From contig CALZFC010000145.1 in NCBI GenBank assembly GCA_945643635.1, forward strand, positions 292,501-356,500: a stretch of DNA of 64,000 bases. Reading direction: 5' to 3'. Below the pieces are notes generated by a model. That model was given only the letters and a program-made list of their open reading frames with translations. It did no database searches and was not told the origin of the DNA. Position numbers and translations under genes: made by a program. Positions 11,930 to 23,912 of the stretch are shown here, one piece after another. Numbering within the stretch: position 1 is the first letter of the stretch; every line of letters starts with the position of its first letter. This DNA comes from Allodiplogaster sudhausi. Its lineage: Eukaryota > Nematoda > Chromadorea > Rhabditida > Diplogasteridae.

Positions 11930-13529
11930 GGCGGCAACTCTCGCAATATGTTTGGTTCACAACCCATGGCTCTGCAGAGTGGAACTGCCGAGTTTTTTGT
12001 TAATCGAGAACGATATTAAGGCGATAGCTCTTGCCTCGGACCATTTCTTCTCAATCTCTCTCTTCATACTCTCTCCGTAACTCTGTCGTTCTGTTTGTGT
12101 CTTTCTCTCAGTGATTCTTTCTCTCTCTCTCTTTCTGCGCGCTCCCGCTTTTTAGTCTCTCTCTCCCTCTTTCATACTACATATTTTCTTTAACGTTCTC
12201 GCTCTCTTACTCTCATACATCCTCCCATTCTCGTTCACTCTCCCTTTCCGTTCACTCCTCTCACAAGTTCTCCAATCTCTCTTCCACTTTCCTAATACTC
12301 GGCCTTGGCATTAATCTGGCCCTCTTCTTTCACTTTCTTCCTTCCATTTTTTGGTTGTAACTGAGAACCGAGCCAATCGAAGCCATAAATTGAGAAATTT
12401 TTGCTCTCTCATTCTCTCTCTCTCTCATTCTCTCTCTCTCTCATTCTCTCTCTCTCTCATTCTCTCTCTCTCTCATTCTCTCTCTCTCTCTCATTCACGC
12501 TTTGCCTCCTCCTGCTAAGTTTTTCTCAGTGTCTTTGTGCATCCTTCTGCCTATATGCGCGCTCTCTTTCTCTCTTCCACTTCACTCTCTCAATCTGACT
12601 ATCTTCCCTATGCTTCCTTTTTTTATTAGCTTTTCACTTTCTTAATGCTCGACCTTGGAAAAAACATGGCTTCCCGTTCCTTTTTTTAGTTGTTACTGAG
12701 ATCCCTTGCTTAAAAAAGGAGCCCGCTTATGATCTGCAATGTTCAATGCTCTTCAGTACGGGGCGATAAAACGCTATTTACCTGTCTGATCCTTTTTTTA
12801 TTAATTCACCCTGCACAAGAGAGATGTCTGGGAAGCTGTTCTTGATTTCTTTAAATAATGAAGATCAGCGAAGAGATAATAAATACTCTCTATGTTAGCC
12901 ATTTGGTCGTTGAAAACCAATCTTAGAAGAAAACTAAAGGCAGGGCAAAGGTATGAAACAGATGCTATTTTGGCACTTACATATATTCGAGTGGAGAGCG
13001 CGAAGTAAGAATTCTTTCTGATCCATCGCAAAGCACATCTGTGTATGTACGTATATAAATACGTATGTACATACGGTATACTTACAATTGGTGTTCTCAT
13101 CATTCATGTCGCGCAACAAAATTATATATGTAGCTTACTTATTCTCTAATCTGTCAAGGAAGGGAGCTATAATACAAAATAAATACAAAAATGCACATGC
13201 ATGCAAATAATTTCACAATACAATATTTGACCAGCCCAAGGCAGTTCGAAATGATTCATATCAAAACAATTCTACAACTGATGTGAGTGTCAACTATTTT
13301 GATTTCTTTTCTTTTCAAAATGCTTTTCACAAACTCTGGCCGTGATGTTTTATGTCGAGTTGACTGTGGCGGGTTTCCGTGTTAGTGGCTGGGAGGGGGA
13401 TGGAGGAGAAGCTGCTTGTAATGAGATGATGGTGAAAGGGAGACGGCAGCAAGAAGCAGAGAGAAGCGCGAAAGGCAGGGGATGGAAGTCAGAAGTCAGA
13501 AGAGTCAGAAGGGCGTCCGGGATGGGCTT
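11930..13529. other. CT-rich intergenic region
   Basis: No gene is supported. 12050-12300 and 12540-12610 are pyrimidine-rich. 12407-12494 is a small tandem array of a CATTCTCTCTCTCT-type unit repeated about five times. A palindromic CGTATGTACATACG-type run lies near 13045-13080. Confidence 0.6.
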
Positions 13530-16500
13530 CTACTTGAATTTGGCCTGAAACTGGACAAAAATATTACCATTACTTGGAATAAACTATAGAACAAATTGAA
13601 CATAATTTTTTTTCAAAGAAAATAATAATAATTAATAAAATACGCAAATTATAAAGTCGCGGACTAACCGCTGACTTTCCCTTGACACCCTTCGAAGGAA
13701 CCACCGGGCCAATCTGAAATTTATGGATTAATTCCACGTTTGTTTATATTAATTTAAAAAAAAACAACTTTATTAAAAAAAAACTTCTATGTATTTCTTA
13801 AACTATTTAGACAGAAAAAAAGTTAGCCTGGAGCGTATCGTAGTCCTTGAAGTACTCGGACATTTCTTCTGTCGAATCGCTGCCGTCATCCGTCTAGAAG
13901 AAAGTCTAATAGTTAATTTTACAAATGCTGAAGTTAAAGGAGAAAAAGTTATAATACAAAACATTTTGTACAAAAAAAGAAGAAAGAAACGAGCCTTGAA
14001 TTTCTCGACTCCATCTCCAATCTCGTACGCGACCATGATGTCCTTATCGATAACGATTTCCTTGAAGGGCTTCACCTCGCTATGCTCTTCCTTGTCATCT
14101 TCATGCGTCTGAAGCAAGAGAATTTACCGTTTCCTCGCAACCTTTTAATTAATACTTGCTTTTCATCATTTTGTCATACGGTGAATTTTGGTCAACTAAA
14201 AATGGGGATGAGACTTGAGAGTATGAGAGATTTGGAGAGATGGTGAGAGACCTATGAAAGTGAGATACCGGGAGAGAGGGTGAGAGCTATCTAAGAGAGT
14301 GAGATACCGGGAGAGAGATATGTAAGAGAGTGAGACAACGGGAGAGGGTGAGAGACGACCGAGGGAGAGAGGGGAAGAAACTGACAAAGCTGCCGACGTG
14401 GCGCGGCTGCATGACCAGTGGCCCCATGAACTTGATGTCCTTGGCCGGGATGAAGAATAGAGTCTGAGAGCCGGGTGGCGGCGGATCAAACTTGCTCTTT
14501 CCCTCAAATTATTTATTTTTATTTAAAAAAAGTAACAAAATAGAACGAACCTTCTTTGGCTTCTTCGCGCTATTCTTCTTCGCTTTCGCCGTCTTCGTCG
14601 CCTTCGCAGCCGGAACGCCAGCGGGTACTAAACTAGTGATTCATTCATATAATTAGCGCAAAAAACAAACTCAATTTTGAATTCGCTCCAAGTATTTGTG
14701 CATAATTGTAGAAATATCTGACGAATGGGCTCGGACGGCGTGCTCTTCTCAGTCTTCTCCGACTTCTTCTCTCCTTTTCCTTCTTCCACTCCCCCCTTCT
14801 TCTCTTTCTTCTTCTTCTCCTTCTTCTGCTTCTCCATAATCTCTGCCTTTTCCTTCTCCGCTTCCTTCTTCTTCGCATTCCTCCACCAGAAGAACACCAC
14901 AGTTACGCCGACGATGCAGCCGAGAATCGGGAGCAGAATGCAGAGCCAGAGGACCCAGCCGCTGCTGGCAATGTGCCAGAGTTTTTTTTAAATTCATTTA
15001 TTCATAATTGTGTAAATTCTGTATCATTTGGCTAATGGTGAACATTTTCTCTTAATTATGCAGTTTTTCTTGTTTTGCTTAAACTCCGTCACTCACTCCT
15101 CGTCATCCTCATCCTCCGTCGTTGTCTCAGTGGATGGCTGCGCGCTGGGGCGGGGGGCCAAAGTAGGCGGAGCCGGAGGGATTGGGGGCGGAGTATAGCT
15201 GGTTGGGGTCGGAGTCGTACGGGTTGAGGGCGGAGTTGACTTCTGAGTCCTCTTTCTCGTAGCTGCAAAAATGCCATTCAAAATTATTAATATTGTTAGT
15301 TTGCATTTTTGACAATCAAATTAAGTCAGGTTGCTCTCTTGTAAATTTTCGACTGGGTTCGCTCGTCTTACAAGATGACGATGAGGTGGTGGGACTGCTC
15401 GACGACGATTCTAAAACTGGGGGTATATTTTTAATTTTTAAACTTAAACAGAAGAACTTTTATCAAATGTTTCGTCTGTTGTTTAGATGAAGTAAGATAA
15501 ACACCAGAAGTCGAAGAATCTTCAGTCTTCGTTGTACTGTGCGGTTTGGCAGTCGTCGTAGCGTCGGTGTCATTTGAGGTCGGTTCGGTTTCGTTGCCTT
15601 CAAAATTATTTCATTAGTTGGTTTGCTTCAGAACCGGCAAAACCAGCATTCTTCAAATTTTAGGTATTTCTTGCTGAACTTTCTTTGATCTATTTATTGA
15701 TTGATTTTAAATCCAACCAATGTCCCGTGTGATCAACTCTTTGGTCGTCGGACTCGTTGAGGTAGGAGCTAAATATTTTATTAAAGTTAAAAAAAATTTG
15801 AATTTAAAAATATAAATGCAATAACTGTTTCTAATACATATTTTAATTGGCTTCAAATCCGACCGAGGCTGTCACTTGTCGTAGAATTTTCAGTGGGGAA
15901 GTCACTTGTCGTCGTGGACAGCTCAATAGGCGCTTAAAGTTTTATTACCATTACATTTTTTAAAATCATTTCTTGTATTACAATTCTTTTATAATTAAAA
16001 ACCTAGCTAATTATCACTTCAACTCGACACTACGAGCTGCACAGGTCTCATTAAAAAATTTTTCCCTCAATATTTTAGCAACCTTTCGAAGGAGGCGAAA
16101 CTGAGCGGCTGCTGTTCACCGGCTGCGTCGGCTTGATAGGAGTGGAACCATTAATATCTGAAAAACACTCATGTAAACTATTTGGTTTTACTTTTAAAAT
16201 CGACAGAAGAGTTCCATTAAGAGGACTAATGGGATTTCAAGATATTTTTTCTCGCTTGCCTGATCTTGTGTAATGTAAACATCATTTATTTTTGACACCA
16301 TGACCAGCACCGGTCACATTTGTAAAATTTGCGCAGTTTTTTTTTTAAATAATAAACAATCTCGTATTGCAATAATATTACGTTTCGTAGACTGCGAGAC
16401 GGAGCTGGTGCTCGTCAGTGTCGGACTTGGCTTCGCAGTGGTGGGCAAAGTAGCGTCTGAAAAATACTAATGTACAAGTTTGTTTTATTTTATAACACAT

Positions 16501-16722
16501 AATTTTTCCGCTGATCGCCTTCAGTTGCTGAGTTCGATATTTTGTACCTTTCTTGGTTGTCCCGACCGCGTCTCTCGCGAGAATCTGCAAATGCCGGGTT
16601 ATTAAATATTGCGCATTTTTCATACGTATCATTGAACTATTACTGCATAATTTCCTAAGATACGTGAGAACATTCCGAGGCGGCATCCTACATTTTAATT
16701 TGAAATAACCATATGCACTCAA
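13530..16722 (-). CDS. mucin-like single-pass membrane protein
   Basis: Fifteen exons splice in frame to 471 aa: 16548-16722, 16382-16456, 16083-16157, 15864-15932, 15718-15768, 15505-15597, 15372-15410, 15097-15262, 14723-14961, 14551-14627, 14386-14502, 13995-14108, 13828-13893, 13669-13713 and 13530-13544. Small, mostly phase-1 exons encode a Ser/Thr/Pro-rich stalk (about residues 59-247). One transmembrane helix (ILLPILGCIVGVTVVFFWW) follows, then a Lys/Glu-rich stretch, a conserved-looking cytoplasmic block (PPPPGSQTLFFIPAKDIKF) and an acidic region (STEEMSEYFKDYDTLQ). Two introns have GC donors (after 13828 and 13995). No family is recognised. The 5' end is uncertain: no signal peptide is visible, and a truncated LINE lies directly upstream and may have displaced the true first exon. 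Confidence 0.7.
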
Positions 16723-16759
16723 GGAAATACCTCAGAAATGGACTTTGCATTATATATAT

Positions 16760-17160
16760 ATTGTTTATCTGGCTTGCATATTAAGAGTAATAGAGCAACG
16801 TATGAATGAGAAAGGTATAAATAATTCAATCAGATAAATAAGAGGCACACAACGGGGTAGCCAATTCGTGCTTAAGGCACATTAGAGAAAACAGAGACAG
16901 AAAACATAAATGAAAGCAACAAATGTAAAAATAAAGTAGAACTATTGATTTAGAGATAATACACATCTCCTAACGTGGGCACGAGCGCTGGGCAGGGCAA
17001 GGGAAAATAAATCATCGGGAAGCTGATTCCATTTGTCAACTATTCGGTTCGAGAAAAAGTTCATATAAGTACTACTACGGAAGTTAAATTTACACAATTT
17101 AAAGCGATGCCCACGTGTGATATTTGAGCGAGGAAAACAAAAGATCTGGAGAGCAAAAAT
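16760..17160 (-). mobile_element. 5'-truncated LINE (CR1/Jockey-like ORF2 3' end)
   Basis: The minus strand from about 17128 to 16945 reads as a LINE ORF2 carboxyl end (RFKLCKFNFRS, NFFSNRIVDKWNQLP). It is followed by a stop and an AT-rich 3' UTR containing TGTGCCTTAAGCACG. Only the last part of the element is present, the common outcome of incomplete reverse transcription. It differs in sequence from the larger LINE next to it. Confidence 0.7.
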
Positions 17161-17243
17161 TTTTTTTCAGACTGACAACTGAACAAGAAATAGAATAAAA
17201 AGATTTCATTGAATGAAATTAACTTAGATTGTTTTTTTTTCAG

Positions 17244-17337
17244 AAAAAAAGGAGAAGATTGACAAGAAGAAGAAGCGGTCCGAGGATACAGAAGGAAGCG
17301 GGAAGCGGAAGAAGGGAGACCGACCTAAGAAGAAGAA
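17244..17337 (+). CDS. lysine-rich exon, possibly 5' exon of the phosphatase gene
   Basis: A good polypyrimidine-CAG acceptor (TTTTTTTTCAG) precedes a 94-bp open exon rich in Lys/Arg (GKRKKGDRPKKKK), ending at a GTATTC donor. Nematode phosphatases of the type at 22.2 kb often have such basic N-terminal leaders, and the strand agrees. The splice phase does not join cleanly to the exon-like segment at 21850, so the link across the intervening LINE is a suggestion only. Confidence 0.35.
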
Positions 17338-17517
17338 GTATTCAATATTACAGGGGCACATTCATTTCCATGAAAAGAGAGAACATTCATGAGCATAACT
17401 TAACTTAACTTAACTTTATTTACGGTCACAAAAGTGGCACGTGTATGTATATATATATATGTAGAATTAGCATGTTAAAATACGATAGGAAATATGATGA
17501 AATAAATAAAACTAAAA

Positions 17518-20241
17518 TCACGATGGTACAGAAAGTGCACGATTAGAGGATATAGTTGACGACGGAAGGGAACTGGACTTCGCTATGGAATTGAACAACT
17601 TAGCAGAGCGGATAAAAAACGAATTGGCACGTACTTTTAAGCGACTCGTAGGAAAAGCAAGTTGAAAAGAAAGACCGCGCGTTCTTGAATTCCGGAAGTG
17701 ATAATGGTGGGGGAACAAGGAACAAATCTTCCTATGTCCAAAAATTAAACGGCGAGCTAATGTGAAGTCACAATCTTCGCGACGAGATTTAAGTGACGGG
17801 ATGGATAGAATTCGGTTGCGGGTTTCACTGGGAGGAAGTGACTGGCTTGTGTAATGTAAACAACGACGAAATATAATACGTGTAAAATAGTTTTGCACTT
17901 TTTCTAAGGCGCGAATATCTTTAAGGAGGGACGGAGAATATACAGTAGTACAATTTTCTAAAATGGATCTTACGTAAATATTAGAAGCAGACAGGAGAAC
18001 ATTCTTGTTACGGGTGCGAAGGGAGCGGAGGATAAGATAGGCCTTGGAGAGAGCAGAATTGGCTATCTTATTGCAATGGAGTGAAAAAGAGAGCTTGGAA
18101 TCAATAATAATGCCGAGATCGCGAACTGAATCGACAGCGGAGAGTGGGGAACCGTTAAGTGTGTAAGAATTGCCCGGGTTCGATCTACCGATATGAAGTA
18201 CAGAACATTTATTAGTGGCTAAGGGAAGTTGCCAAGTTTCAGCCCAGGAAGAAACTACGTCTATGGCAGCCTGGAGGTCAGAGTTTGACTGAGAGGACGG
18301 AAAGGATTTTAAGATCGTCTGCAAAGCAGCGGGCGACGGCGCCATGATGAGAAATCAAAGGAGGGAGATCGGCAGTGTAAAGAATGAAGAGGAGAGGGCC
18401 TATTACGGTGCCTTGGGGGATGAAAGACATGAAAGAAAATTTTCTATCCAATTAACTACCACAACTGGAAATAAGAGACATTTAAGTTTGTGAATCAACT
18501 TAAGGTGGCTTACTCTATCAAAAGCTTTAGCGTGGTCAAAGTATACAACATCCGTAGAATGGCCTATGTGAAGCGAGTGGGTCCACTGTTCTAAGCAGTC
18601 AAGCAGTTGGAATTCTATGGATCGCTTGGGGCGGAAACCAAATTGCTCATCGGGAAAAATACAGTTAACATCACACCACTTAGATAACCTACGACAAAGA
18701 AGCTTTTCAAAAAGTCTAGAGAACATGCAAGTAATAGAAATGGGACGATAGTTTGTTGGGTCGGAGAAGGGGGGTTTTTTCTTGATGGGTACTACAATCG
18801 AGTGTTTCCAAATTATAGGCACAGTCGCTGAGGATAGTGAAAAATTATAAATATATTCTAGCGATTCGCTAATGGGGATAGCAAGATTCTTAATGAATCT
18901 GATATTGAGATGATCTGGAGTAGTGCATGAACTATTAGGCCAAATTTCAATTGCACGAGAAATTTCATGTCTAACAAATCTAAATTCAAATGGTGTGCGT
19001 GAAGGAGGGGATTGAGGTAGAGGAGGCAAAATTCCATTATCGGTGGTGAAGCTATTAGAAAACGACTGAGAGAGAAGCTCGGCTTTGTCAATATCGGAGA
19101 AACAATCGTTTCCGGAGAAATCAGTGAGAGTGTCGATGCCTCTATGCTTGGATGAAGTCTTATTACGGATATAGCGGTAAAATTGGGAGATATTCTTCGA
19201 TTCAACTATATGTTTTTCTACGTTGCGCGAATATTTGTCTACAGCCTTATTATAGCGAACATTGGCTTTAGTGAATTCGAGATCGGAATGTTTGGACTTA
19301 TTGGAAAGGGTCAGGAGCCAAAGACGGTAACGTTTCTGTTGCAAACGAAGGATGTGTTCAGGTAGTCTATCTCCATATATGCTAACCTTCTTGTAGGGGA
19401 CAAAGAGAGATTCAGTTTCCTGAAGGGCGGTGAGGAGCTGCGAGTACATAGAATCAATACAAGTGAGGGAAGTGTGTGCTAAAGGAAAATTATAAGAAAG
19501 TAGGAAAGAGTTGGCAGCTGAATAGTCGCATTGGGAGTAGTCCTTAACAAATGTATAAGAGGGGAAGGAAAATAAAAGAGAGATCTCAGCAGAAACGACA
19601 TTGTGGTCAGATGTAGCAAAAGGGGGTCCGACAGTAACCTTAGAAATGAGGTTTGGGGTATTACAAAGTACTAGATCTAATATATGGGTATTGCAAGTAG
19701 CAGAAGTAGTCAATTGGGCAAAATAAGACGTAGTGGTAAAATCGTGGAAGAGCTTAGACTGGTTGGAAACACTTCCGATTTTGGGAGGAGGGGGGAGAGA
19801 CCAGCAGAGGTCGGGGTAGTTGAGATCGCCTAATATAATGGTTGGATGCGCGCAAGTGGAAAGATCACGGAGAGCCTTGATGAGCAAGGAATTAGCTTCT
19901 ACTGATGAGGAAGGGGCTCGGTACACCGTGATAAAGCGAATGAGGCTACCATTAAATGAAGAATCTATAGCAAGAAGTTCAAAGGAGCACGCAGTTGACT
20001 CCGAAGATATGATTTTACATGAAATGGCGGAGTTAAATAGCATGGCAACGCCTCCCCCTTTGCGTCGGGGGCGATCGCAACGAAACACATTATAATTAGA
20101 ATTGCCACAGAGAATAAAAGTGTCGGGGATTTTAGAAGATAACCATGTCTCTACAACTGCAATTATGCCGAACGATCTATTAAGTACATTGGTGAATTCA
20201 GCGGTCTTATTGACTAAAGATCTAGCATTGAATAGTAACAT
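17518..20241 (-). pseudogene. LINE ORF2: endonuclease / reverse transcriptase, frameshifted
   Basis: The first 612 codons (20241-18403) carry the endonuclease (VETWL, GGGVAMLF, LGDLNYPDLCW, SDHN) and the fingers/palm of the reverse transcriptase (NYRPIS, FGFRPKRS, VVYFDHAKAFDRV). The frame then breaks just before the PQGTVIGPLLF box at about 18410. The catalytic FADD motif (about 18320) is followed by a second break near 18310, after which a 275-codon frame (18345-17518) encodes the C-terminal part, including a CR1-type SFFIRSAKLFN segment. All core motifs are present, so this is a recent but inactivated copy, unless the shifts are sequencing errors. Confidence 0.85.
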
Positions 20242-20297
20242 TTTGCATGAATCAGATGGAAAAGCTAAAGGGTTCAGATTTGGCCTGCGAAGGTTAC

Positions 20298-21410
20298 CTA
20301 TTGGTGATGGTTGATGGGCGGCCAGTGGTTGAAAGGGGAAGGAGAAGGAGGAACGGCGTTGCGATAGCCGTGCGAAAAATGACGATAGTGAGAGAGAGGG
20401 AGAGGGAGAGGGTTAAAAGGCTGAACGGCCGATGAGGTGGAATGGTTGCGGGGACGAGAGCGGTAGTTGTTGGGTTGGTGTTGTGTGGCTCTCAGAGAGG
20501 GGGCAGGCTGAGATGGGCGGAGGCTATGCGCCTGCTGGAGATGGCGAGGGGGGCGGAAGAACTTGGAGAAGTCCATAAGAGGTCGAGGGGATGAGGGTTT
20601 GATGCCTCTCTGGGCGAGGGTAAGGGAGGGGCGGACTGAGATTCGATAGAGATCATAGGAATGGCGGAGACGGGGAGAGGCCTTAATCATTTGCTGCTGA
20701 ATAGCAGAGTTGGGAAGGACAACCTTGAGCAGAGCGGAGCGTGAGCCGCGAGAAGGGAGAGGGTACACAGCAACAGGGAGAGCACAGATATCGAGATAAT
20801 TAAGCATTCGAGAGATGACATTATAGTAATGAAGTGCCTGTTCCGATGCTGAACCGGAAGCAAAGTCTACACCAGCAACGACGACCGAGCGGCGACGCTC
20901 AGTGCGGTCCGCATTCTCCTCCTCTGTCTCAAATGAGTGATCCCGAGCGGGAATCGGGGGAGAGGAGGAGGGGGGAGGGAGGGCCGTGCTGGATTCAGCT
21001 GGGGGGACGACGGAGGCAGCCACACGGGAGGGAGGGTTGGGGGAAGCAGACATAACAACATCGGTAGCATTATTGAGAGAAGTACAAGAAGAAGCACAAA
21101 GATGGGCATCAAATCGCGCAACAAGATCAACATGGGCTGCCTCCAACTTGGATAGTCGCTCGTCCTTCTCAGCGATCAGCATGGAAAGGGAGGCATTCTC
21201 GTTGTCCTTGTTGGTGAGGGCGATGACAAGAGCGTCCAGCTTCCGGGCCATCTGGAGGATCAGTTCGTCCTCGGTTGAGTCATCCGCTGATCCCGATTGA
21301 GCGGTCCTTCCGCGCTTTCGTCGATTCTGCAAAGCTTCAGCGAACGAGGCCAGCGGCACGGGAGAGATAGGCTTAGAAGGCGTTGAGGAAGATTCATCTA
21401 CGCCCGACAT
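20298..21410 (-). CDS. LINE ORF1 protein
   Basis: An intact 370-aa frame lies 56 bp upstream of ORF2. It has a Ser/Pro-rich N-terminus, a basic patch (NRRKRGR), a probable coiled coil (about residues 50-105, MARKLDALVIALTNKD), a proline-rich middle and a C-terminal region rich in Pro, Arg and His. No zinc knuckle is seen. By position and coiled coil it is the nucleic-acid-binding ORF1 of the LINE. Its intactness suggests the element is young. Confidence 0.75.
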   Translation of the reverse strand: MSGVDESSSTPSKPISPVPLASFAEALQNRRKRGRTAQSGSADDSTEDELILQMARKLDALVIALTNKDNENASLSMLIAEKDERLSKLEAAHVDLVARFDAHLCASSCTSLNNATDVVMSASPNPPSRVAASVVPPAESSTALPPPSSSPPIPARDHSFETEEENADRTERRRSVVVAGVDFASGSASEQALHYYNVISRMLNYLDICALPVAVYPLPSRGSRSALLKVVLPNSAIQQQMIKASPRLRHSYDLYRISVRPSLTLAQRGIKPSSPRPLMDFSKFFRPPRHLQQAHSLRPSQPAPSLRATQHQPNNYRSRPRNHSTSSAVQPFNPLPLPLSHYRHFSHGYRNAVPPSPSPFNHWPPINHHQ

Positions 21411-21849
21411 AACTCATATAGGGCCTTGTAGATCAAACGGTTGTCCCTGGCCCAAGGGAACTAGCAGAAAAACCGAAGAAGAGCGAAGAGGGAAGAAGGG
21501 GGCCCTTCTACGGCTGGATAGCAAACCTTTCGTTGTGCCTATGAGACAGAGGAAAGCCCGAGGCACACGGGCGGTGGCATGGGCTGCAGCTGCACGGGGG
21601 CTCGGTTGGTTTGAGAGCGAGGAGATGAGCGTGTGGTTCTTCGAACTCGGAGCTCCTTTATAGTAGTAAAAATGAGTTCTGTGGATTATGGATTATGGAT
21701 TCTGTGGATTTTCTTACTATTATGGTATTCAAAGTAAATATCATCTTCGGTGAAATGACAAAATATCATTGTTGGACTGAACAGTTGGACACTCCATCAT
21801 TATTAGAAATACTGCACTTTAATAATAGCCAGATCAATGGGCGATTCAG

Positions 21850-21972
21850 GGAGCTGAAGCCGGTGGAGAAGGGGCTGAAGCCCGTGGAGTCGGATACCAC
21901 AACGACCAGCTACACGACCGCCAGTATGGACCCGACCATTATGGACCATGCTGTCGCAGTCAGGAGCGAGAG
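21850..21972 (+). CDS. possible 5' exon of the tyrosine phosphatase
   Basis: An acceptor at 21849 (GATTCAG) opens a GC-rich segment that is free of stops in two frames and ends at GTCAGG (after 21958) or GTAACT (after 21972). One frame reads ELKPVEKGLKPVESD, the other is Gly/Tyr/Asp-rich. Only the second frame with the donor after 21958 keeps phase with the exon at 22158. It probably belongs to the phosphatase gene; frame and boundaries are unresolved. Confidence 0.45.
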
Positions 21973-22157
21973 GTAACTTTATTTCTAGGAGAACATCAAA
22001 AAGAGAAAGAAAACCACATTTTACTAGTCGAAGATCACTAAATTAGAAGACGAGAATAACTATATTCTTTATGCTGCCGTATAGTACAGTTGCCCTTTAT
22101 GGCATACTGTAGCTGCCCGGTGGAGTTTATGAGGTAAACAAAATTAATATAGACTAG

Positions 22158-23687
22158 TTGGCCGAGACCCCGACCTACCCAACCCGAAACAACTCGACGC
22201 TATCCGAAATTTCGTCAAGGTCTGCTGATTCATAAGGATACAACATAATGAAATGAAGAAGGTTCGAAATAAAACTAATTATATCTTTTTCAGGGGATTC
22301 TAGACAAGAAGGTCGAGGGTCTTCTTGAAGAGTTCGAGGAGCTTAAGGGGTACAACCTTGACCCCTGGCCCATCGACGCCTTCAACGCCAACACCGACAG
22401 GAATCGGTACAAAGGTCGGTTACTTTCAGGAAGATAATATCTCGTTTTATATCAAAGAAATCGTTTAGATTGGGAATATAATTTTGTTTCTCCAATTCAG
22501 ACATCTTCTGCGTGGACCCGACGCGAGTTGTTCTGAAGGATGGGAACGGAACGGATTACATCCACGCCAACTTCGTCCGCGGCGACCCCTTCCCCAACAG
22601 CTACATTTGCACTCAGGCGAGAAGCTTTTAATAAGATTCATTTTTCTAGGAAATCTTAAAAGTGCTGATTGCAGGGCCCGCTGGACTCGACGGTCGTGGA
22701 CTTCTGGAGGATGGTCCTGCAGGAGGAAGTCGGCTACATTGTCATGCTCTGCGACTTTATTGAGATCGGCAAGCTGAAATGCGCACGGTTCAGTCTTTTC
22801 TTCAATTAAAACGAATAAATATTTATTCCTATTTGAATTTTGAATTGTCGTTATTTTCAATTAGAGCCTTCAATTCAATTCCAGGTATTTCCCTGAGGAG
22901 CTAAACAAGCCGCAGAGCTGGAAGGCCGGAAGCATGTCAATCCGAGTACGTTTGCTCGTTTTCATCACCTAATCACGTTTGAATCAAAATATAAAAATAG
23001 TTTATAAAATATATAAAAAATATCCATCATCTTTTTAGGTGTCGGTGACGAAGTTCGACAACGTGAGCGAGCCCCTCTTCGACTACCGAACTCTCGCGGT
23101 AGATGCGACTGGCAAGCAGAGCCGTATCGTGCATCACTTCCAGTGGCGCAACTGGCCAGTTCTCTTCCTTTATTCCCTTTTAAAGTTGCAATGAAATAAG
23201 TATGTAACTTGGCAGGCCTGACCGCGGAGTGCCCGAGTCGACGATGGCTGGGATGAACGTCCTCCGCCAGATCCGCGCCACGACGTACACGGCAGTCATC
23301 CACTGCTCAGCTGGCGTCGGTCGGTGGCTTCCTTCTGGAATCCTTCGAAGAGTGTCCCTTGTACAGGCCGCACCGGCACTCTCGTGGCCATCGAGTGGAT
23401 GCTGCAGACTCTTCTGCAGGGCAAGGCGGGCGACATGAAGGAGATGCTCAAGCAGATGCGACGTTCGTCATTTCCAATTCTTCTCAATTACAAGAAATAA
23501 AATTAATAAAATAGCAAATAAAAATAGTCCAATAAAATAATTGTTTCAGACATGCGAGCCCATGCGATACAGACAAACATGCAGTACGTGTATGTGGCGC
23601 AGGCCATCTACCGCCAGCTCTGCAAGCTCGACCCCACTCCCGACAACATCGCTGTCAGTCTCTCCCGGCCAACCAACCCTTCTTCAT

Positions 23688-23731
<44 letters not shown>

Positions 23732-23912
23732 CTCTCTCTTTCTCTCTCTCTTTCTCTCTCTCCCTCTCTCTCTGCAGTCCTACCGCGCCTTCTCGGAAGA
23801 GATGCGTCAGGCCCACGTTCTCCTGGCGTGCACTCCGAACGGGGGCGGCGACCTGCCCCTCCCTCCGCCTCCTCCCCGTGTCGAGGAAGTCCACAATGTG
23901 GCAGGAAAGTGA
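22158..23912 (+). CDS. protein tyrosine phosphatase, catalytic domain
   Basis: Ten exons: 22158-22219, 22294-22414, 22501-22616, 22675-22787, 22885-22945, 23039-23154, 23216-23319, 23367-23462, 23550-23653 and 23778-23912. They splice in frame into a complete classical PTP domain that removes phosphate from phosphotyrosine. Visible motifs are the KNRY-like DRNRYKD, DYIHANF, the NWPDRGVP loop with the general acid Asp, HCSAGVGRTG with the nucleophilic Cys and the Arg, and the Q-loop QTNMQY. All catalytic residues are present, so it should be active. Introns after 22616 and 23154 have GC donors; the second is needed to keep the WPD frame. The last intron is mainly a (CT)n tract ending at the acceptor. 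The C-terminus is Pro-rich. Nematodes have many such cytosolic, often sperm-expressed PTPs. Confidence 0.9.

Larger units (their letters stand above)
17392..21650 (-). mobile_element. near full-length LINE, CR1/Jockey-like
   Basis: An antisense element with two ORFs in the order ORF1 (21410-20298) and ORF2 (20241-17518). The 3' tail ends in a short TTAAG tandem repeat at about 17398-17420. The 5' UTR probably extends to near 21650. Order, apurinic-type endonuclease, reverse transcriptase and simple-repeat tail are those of a non-LTR retrotransposon of the CR1/Jockey group. Target-site duplication was not identified. It lies between a possible 5' exon and the body of the tyrosine phosphatase gene, in antisense orientation. 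Confidence 0.85.

Noticed and set aside
18858..19205. Separate 115-codon gene on the minus strand
   Set aside because: Alternative frame inside LINE ORF2; it has no motifs of its own.
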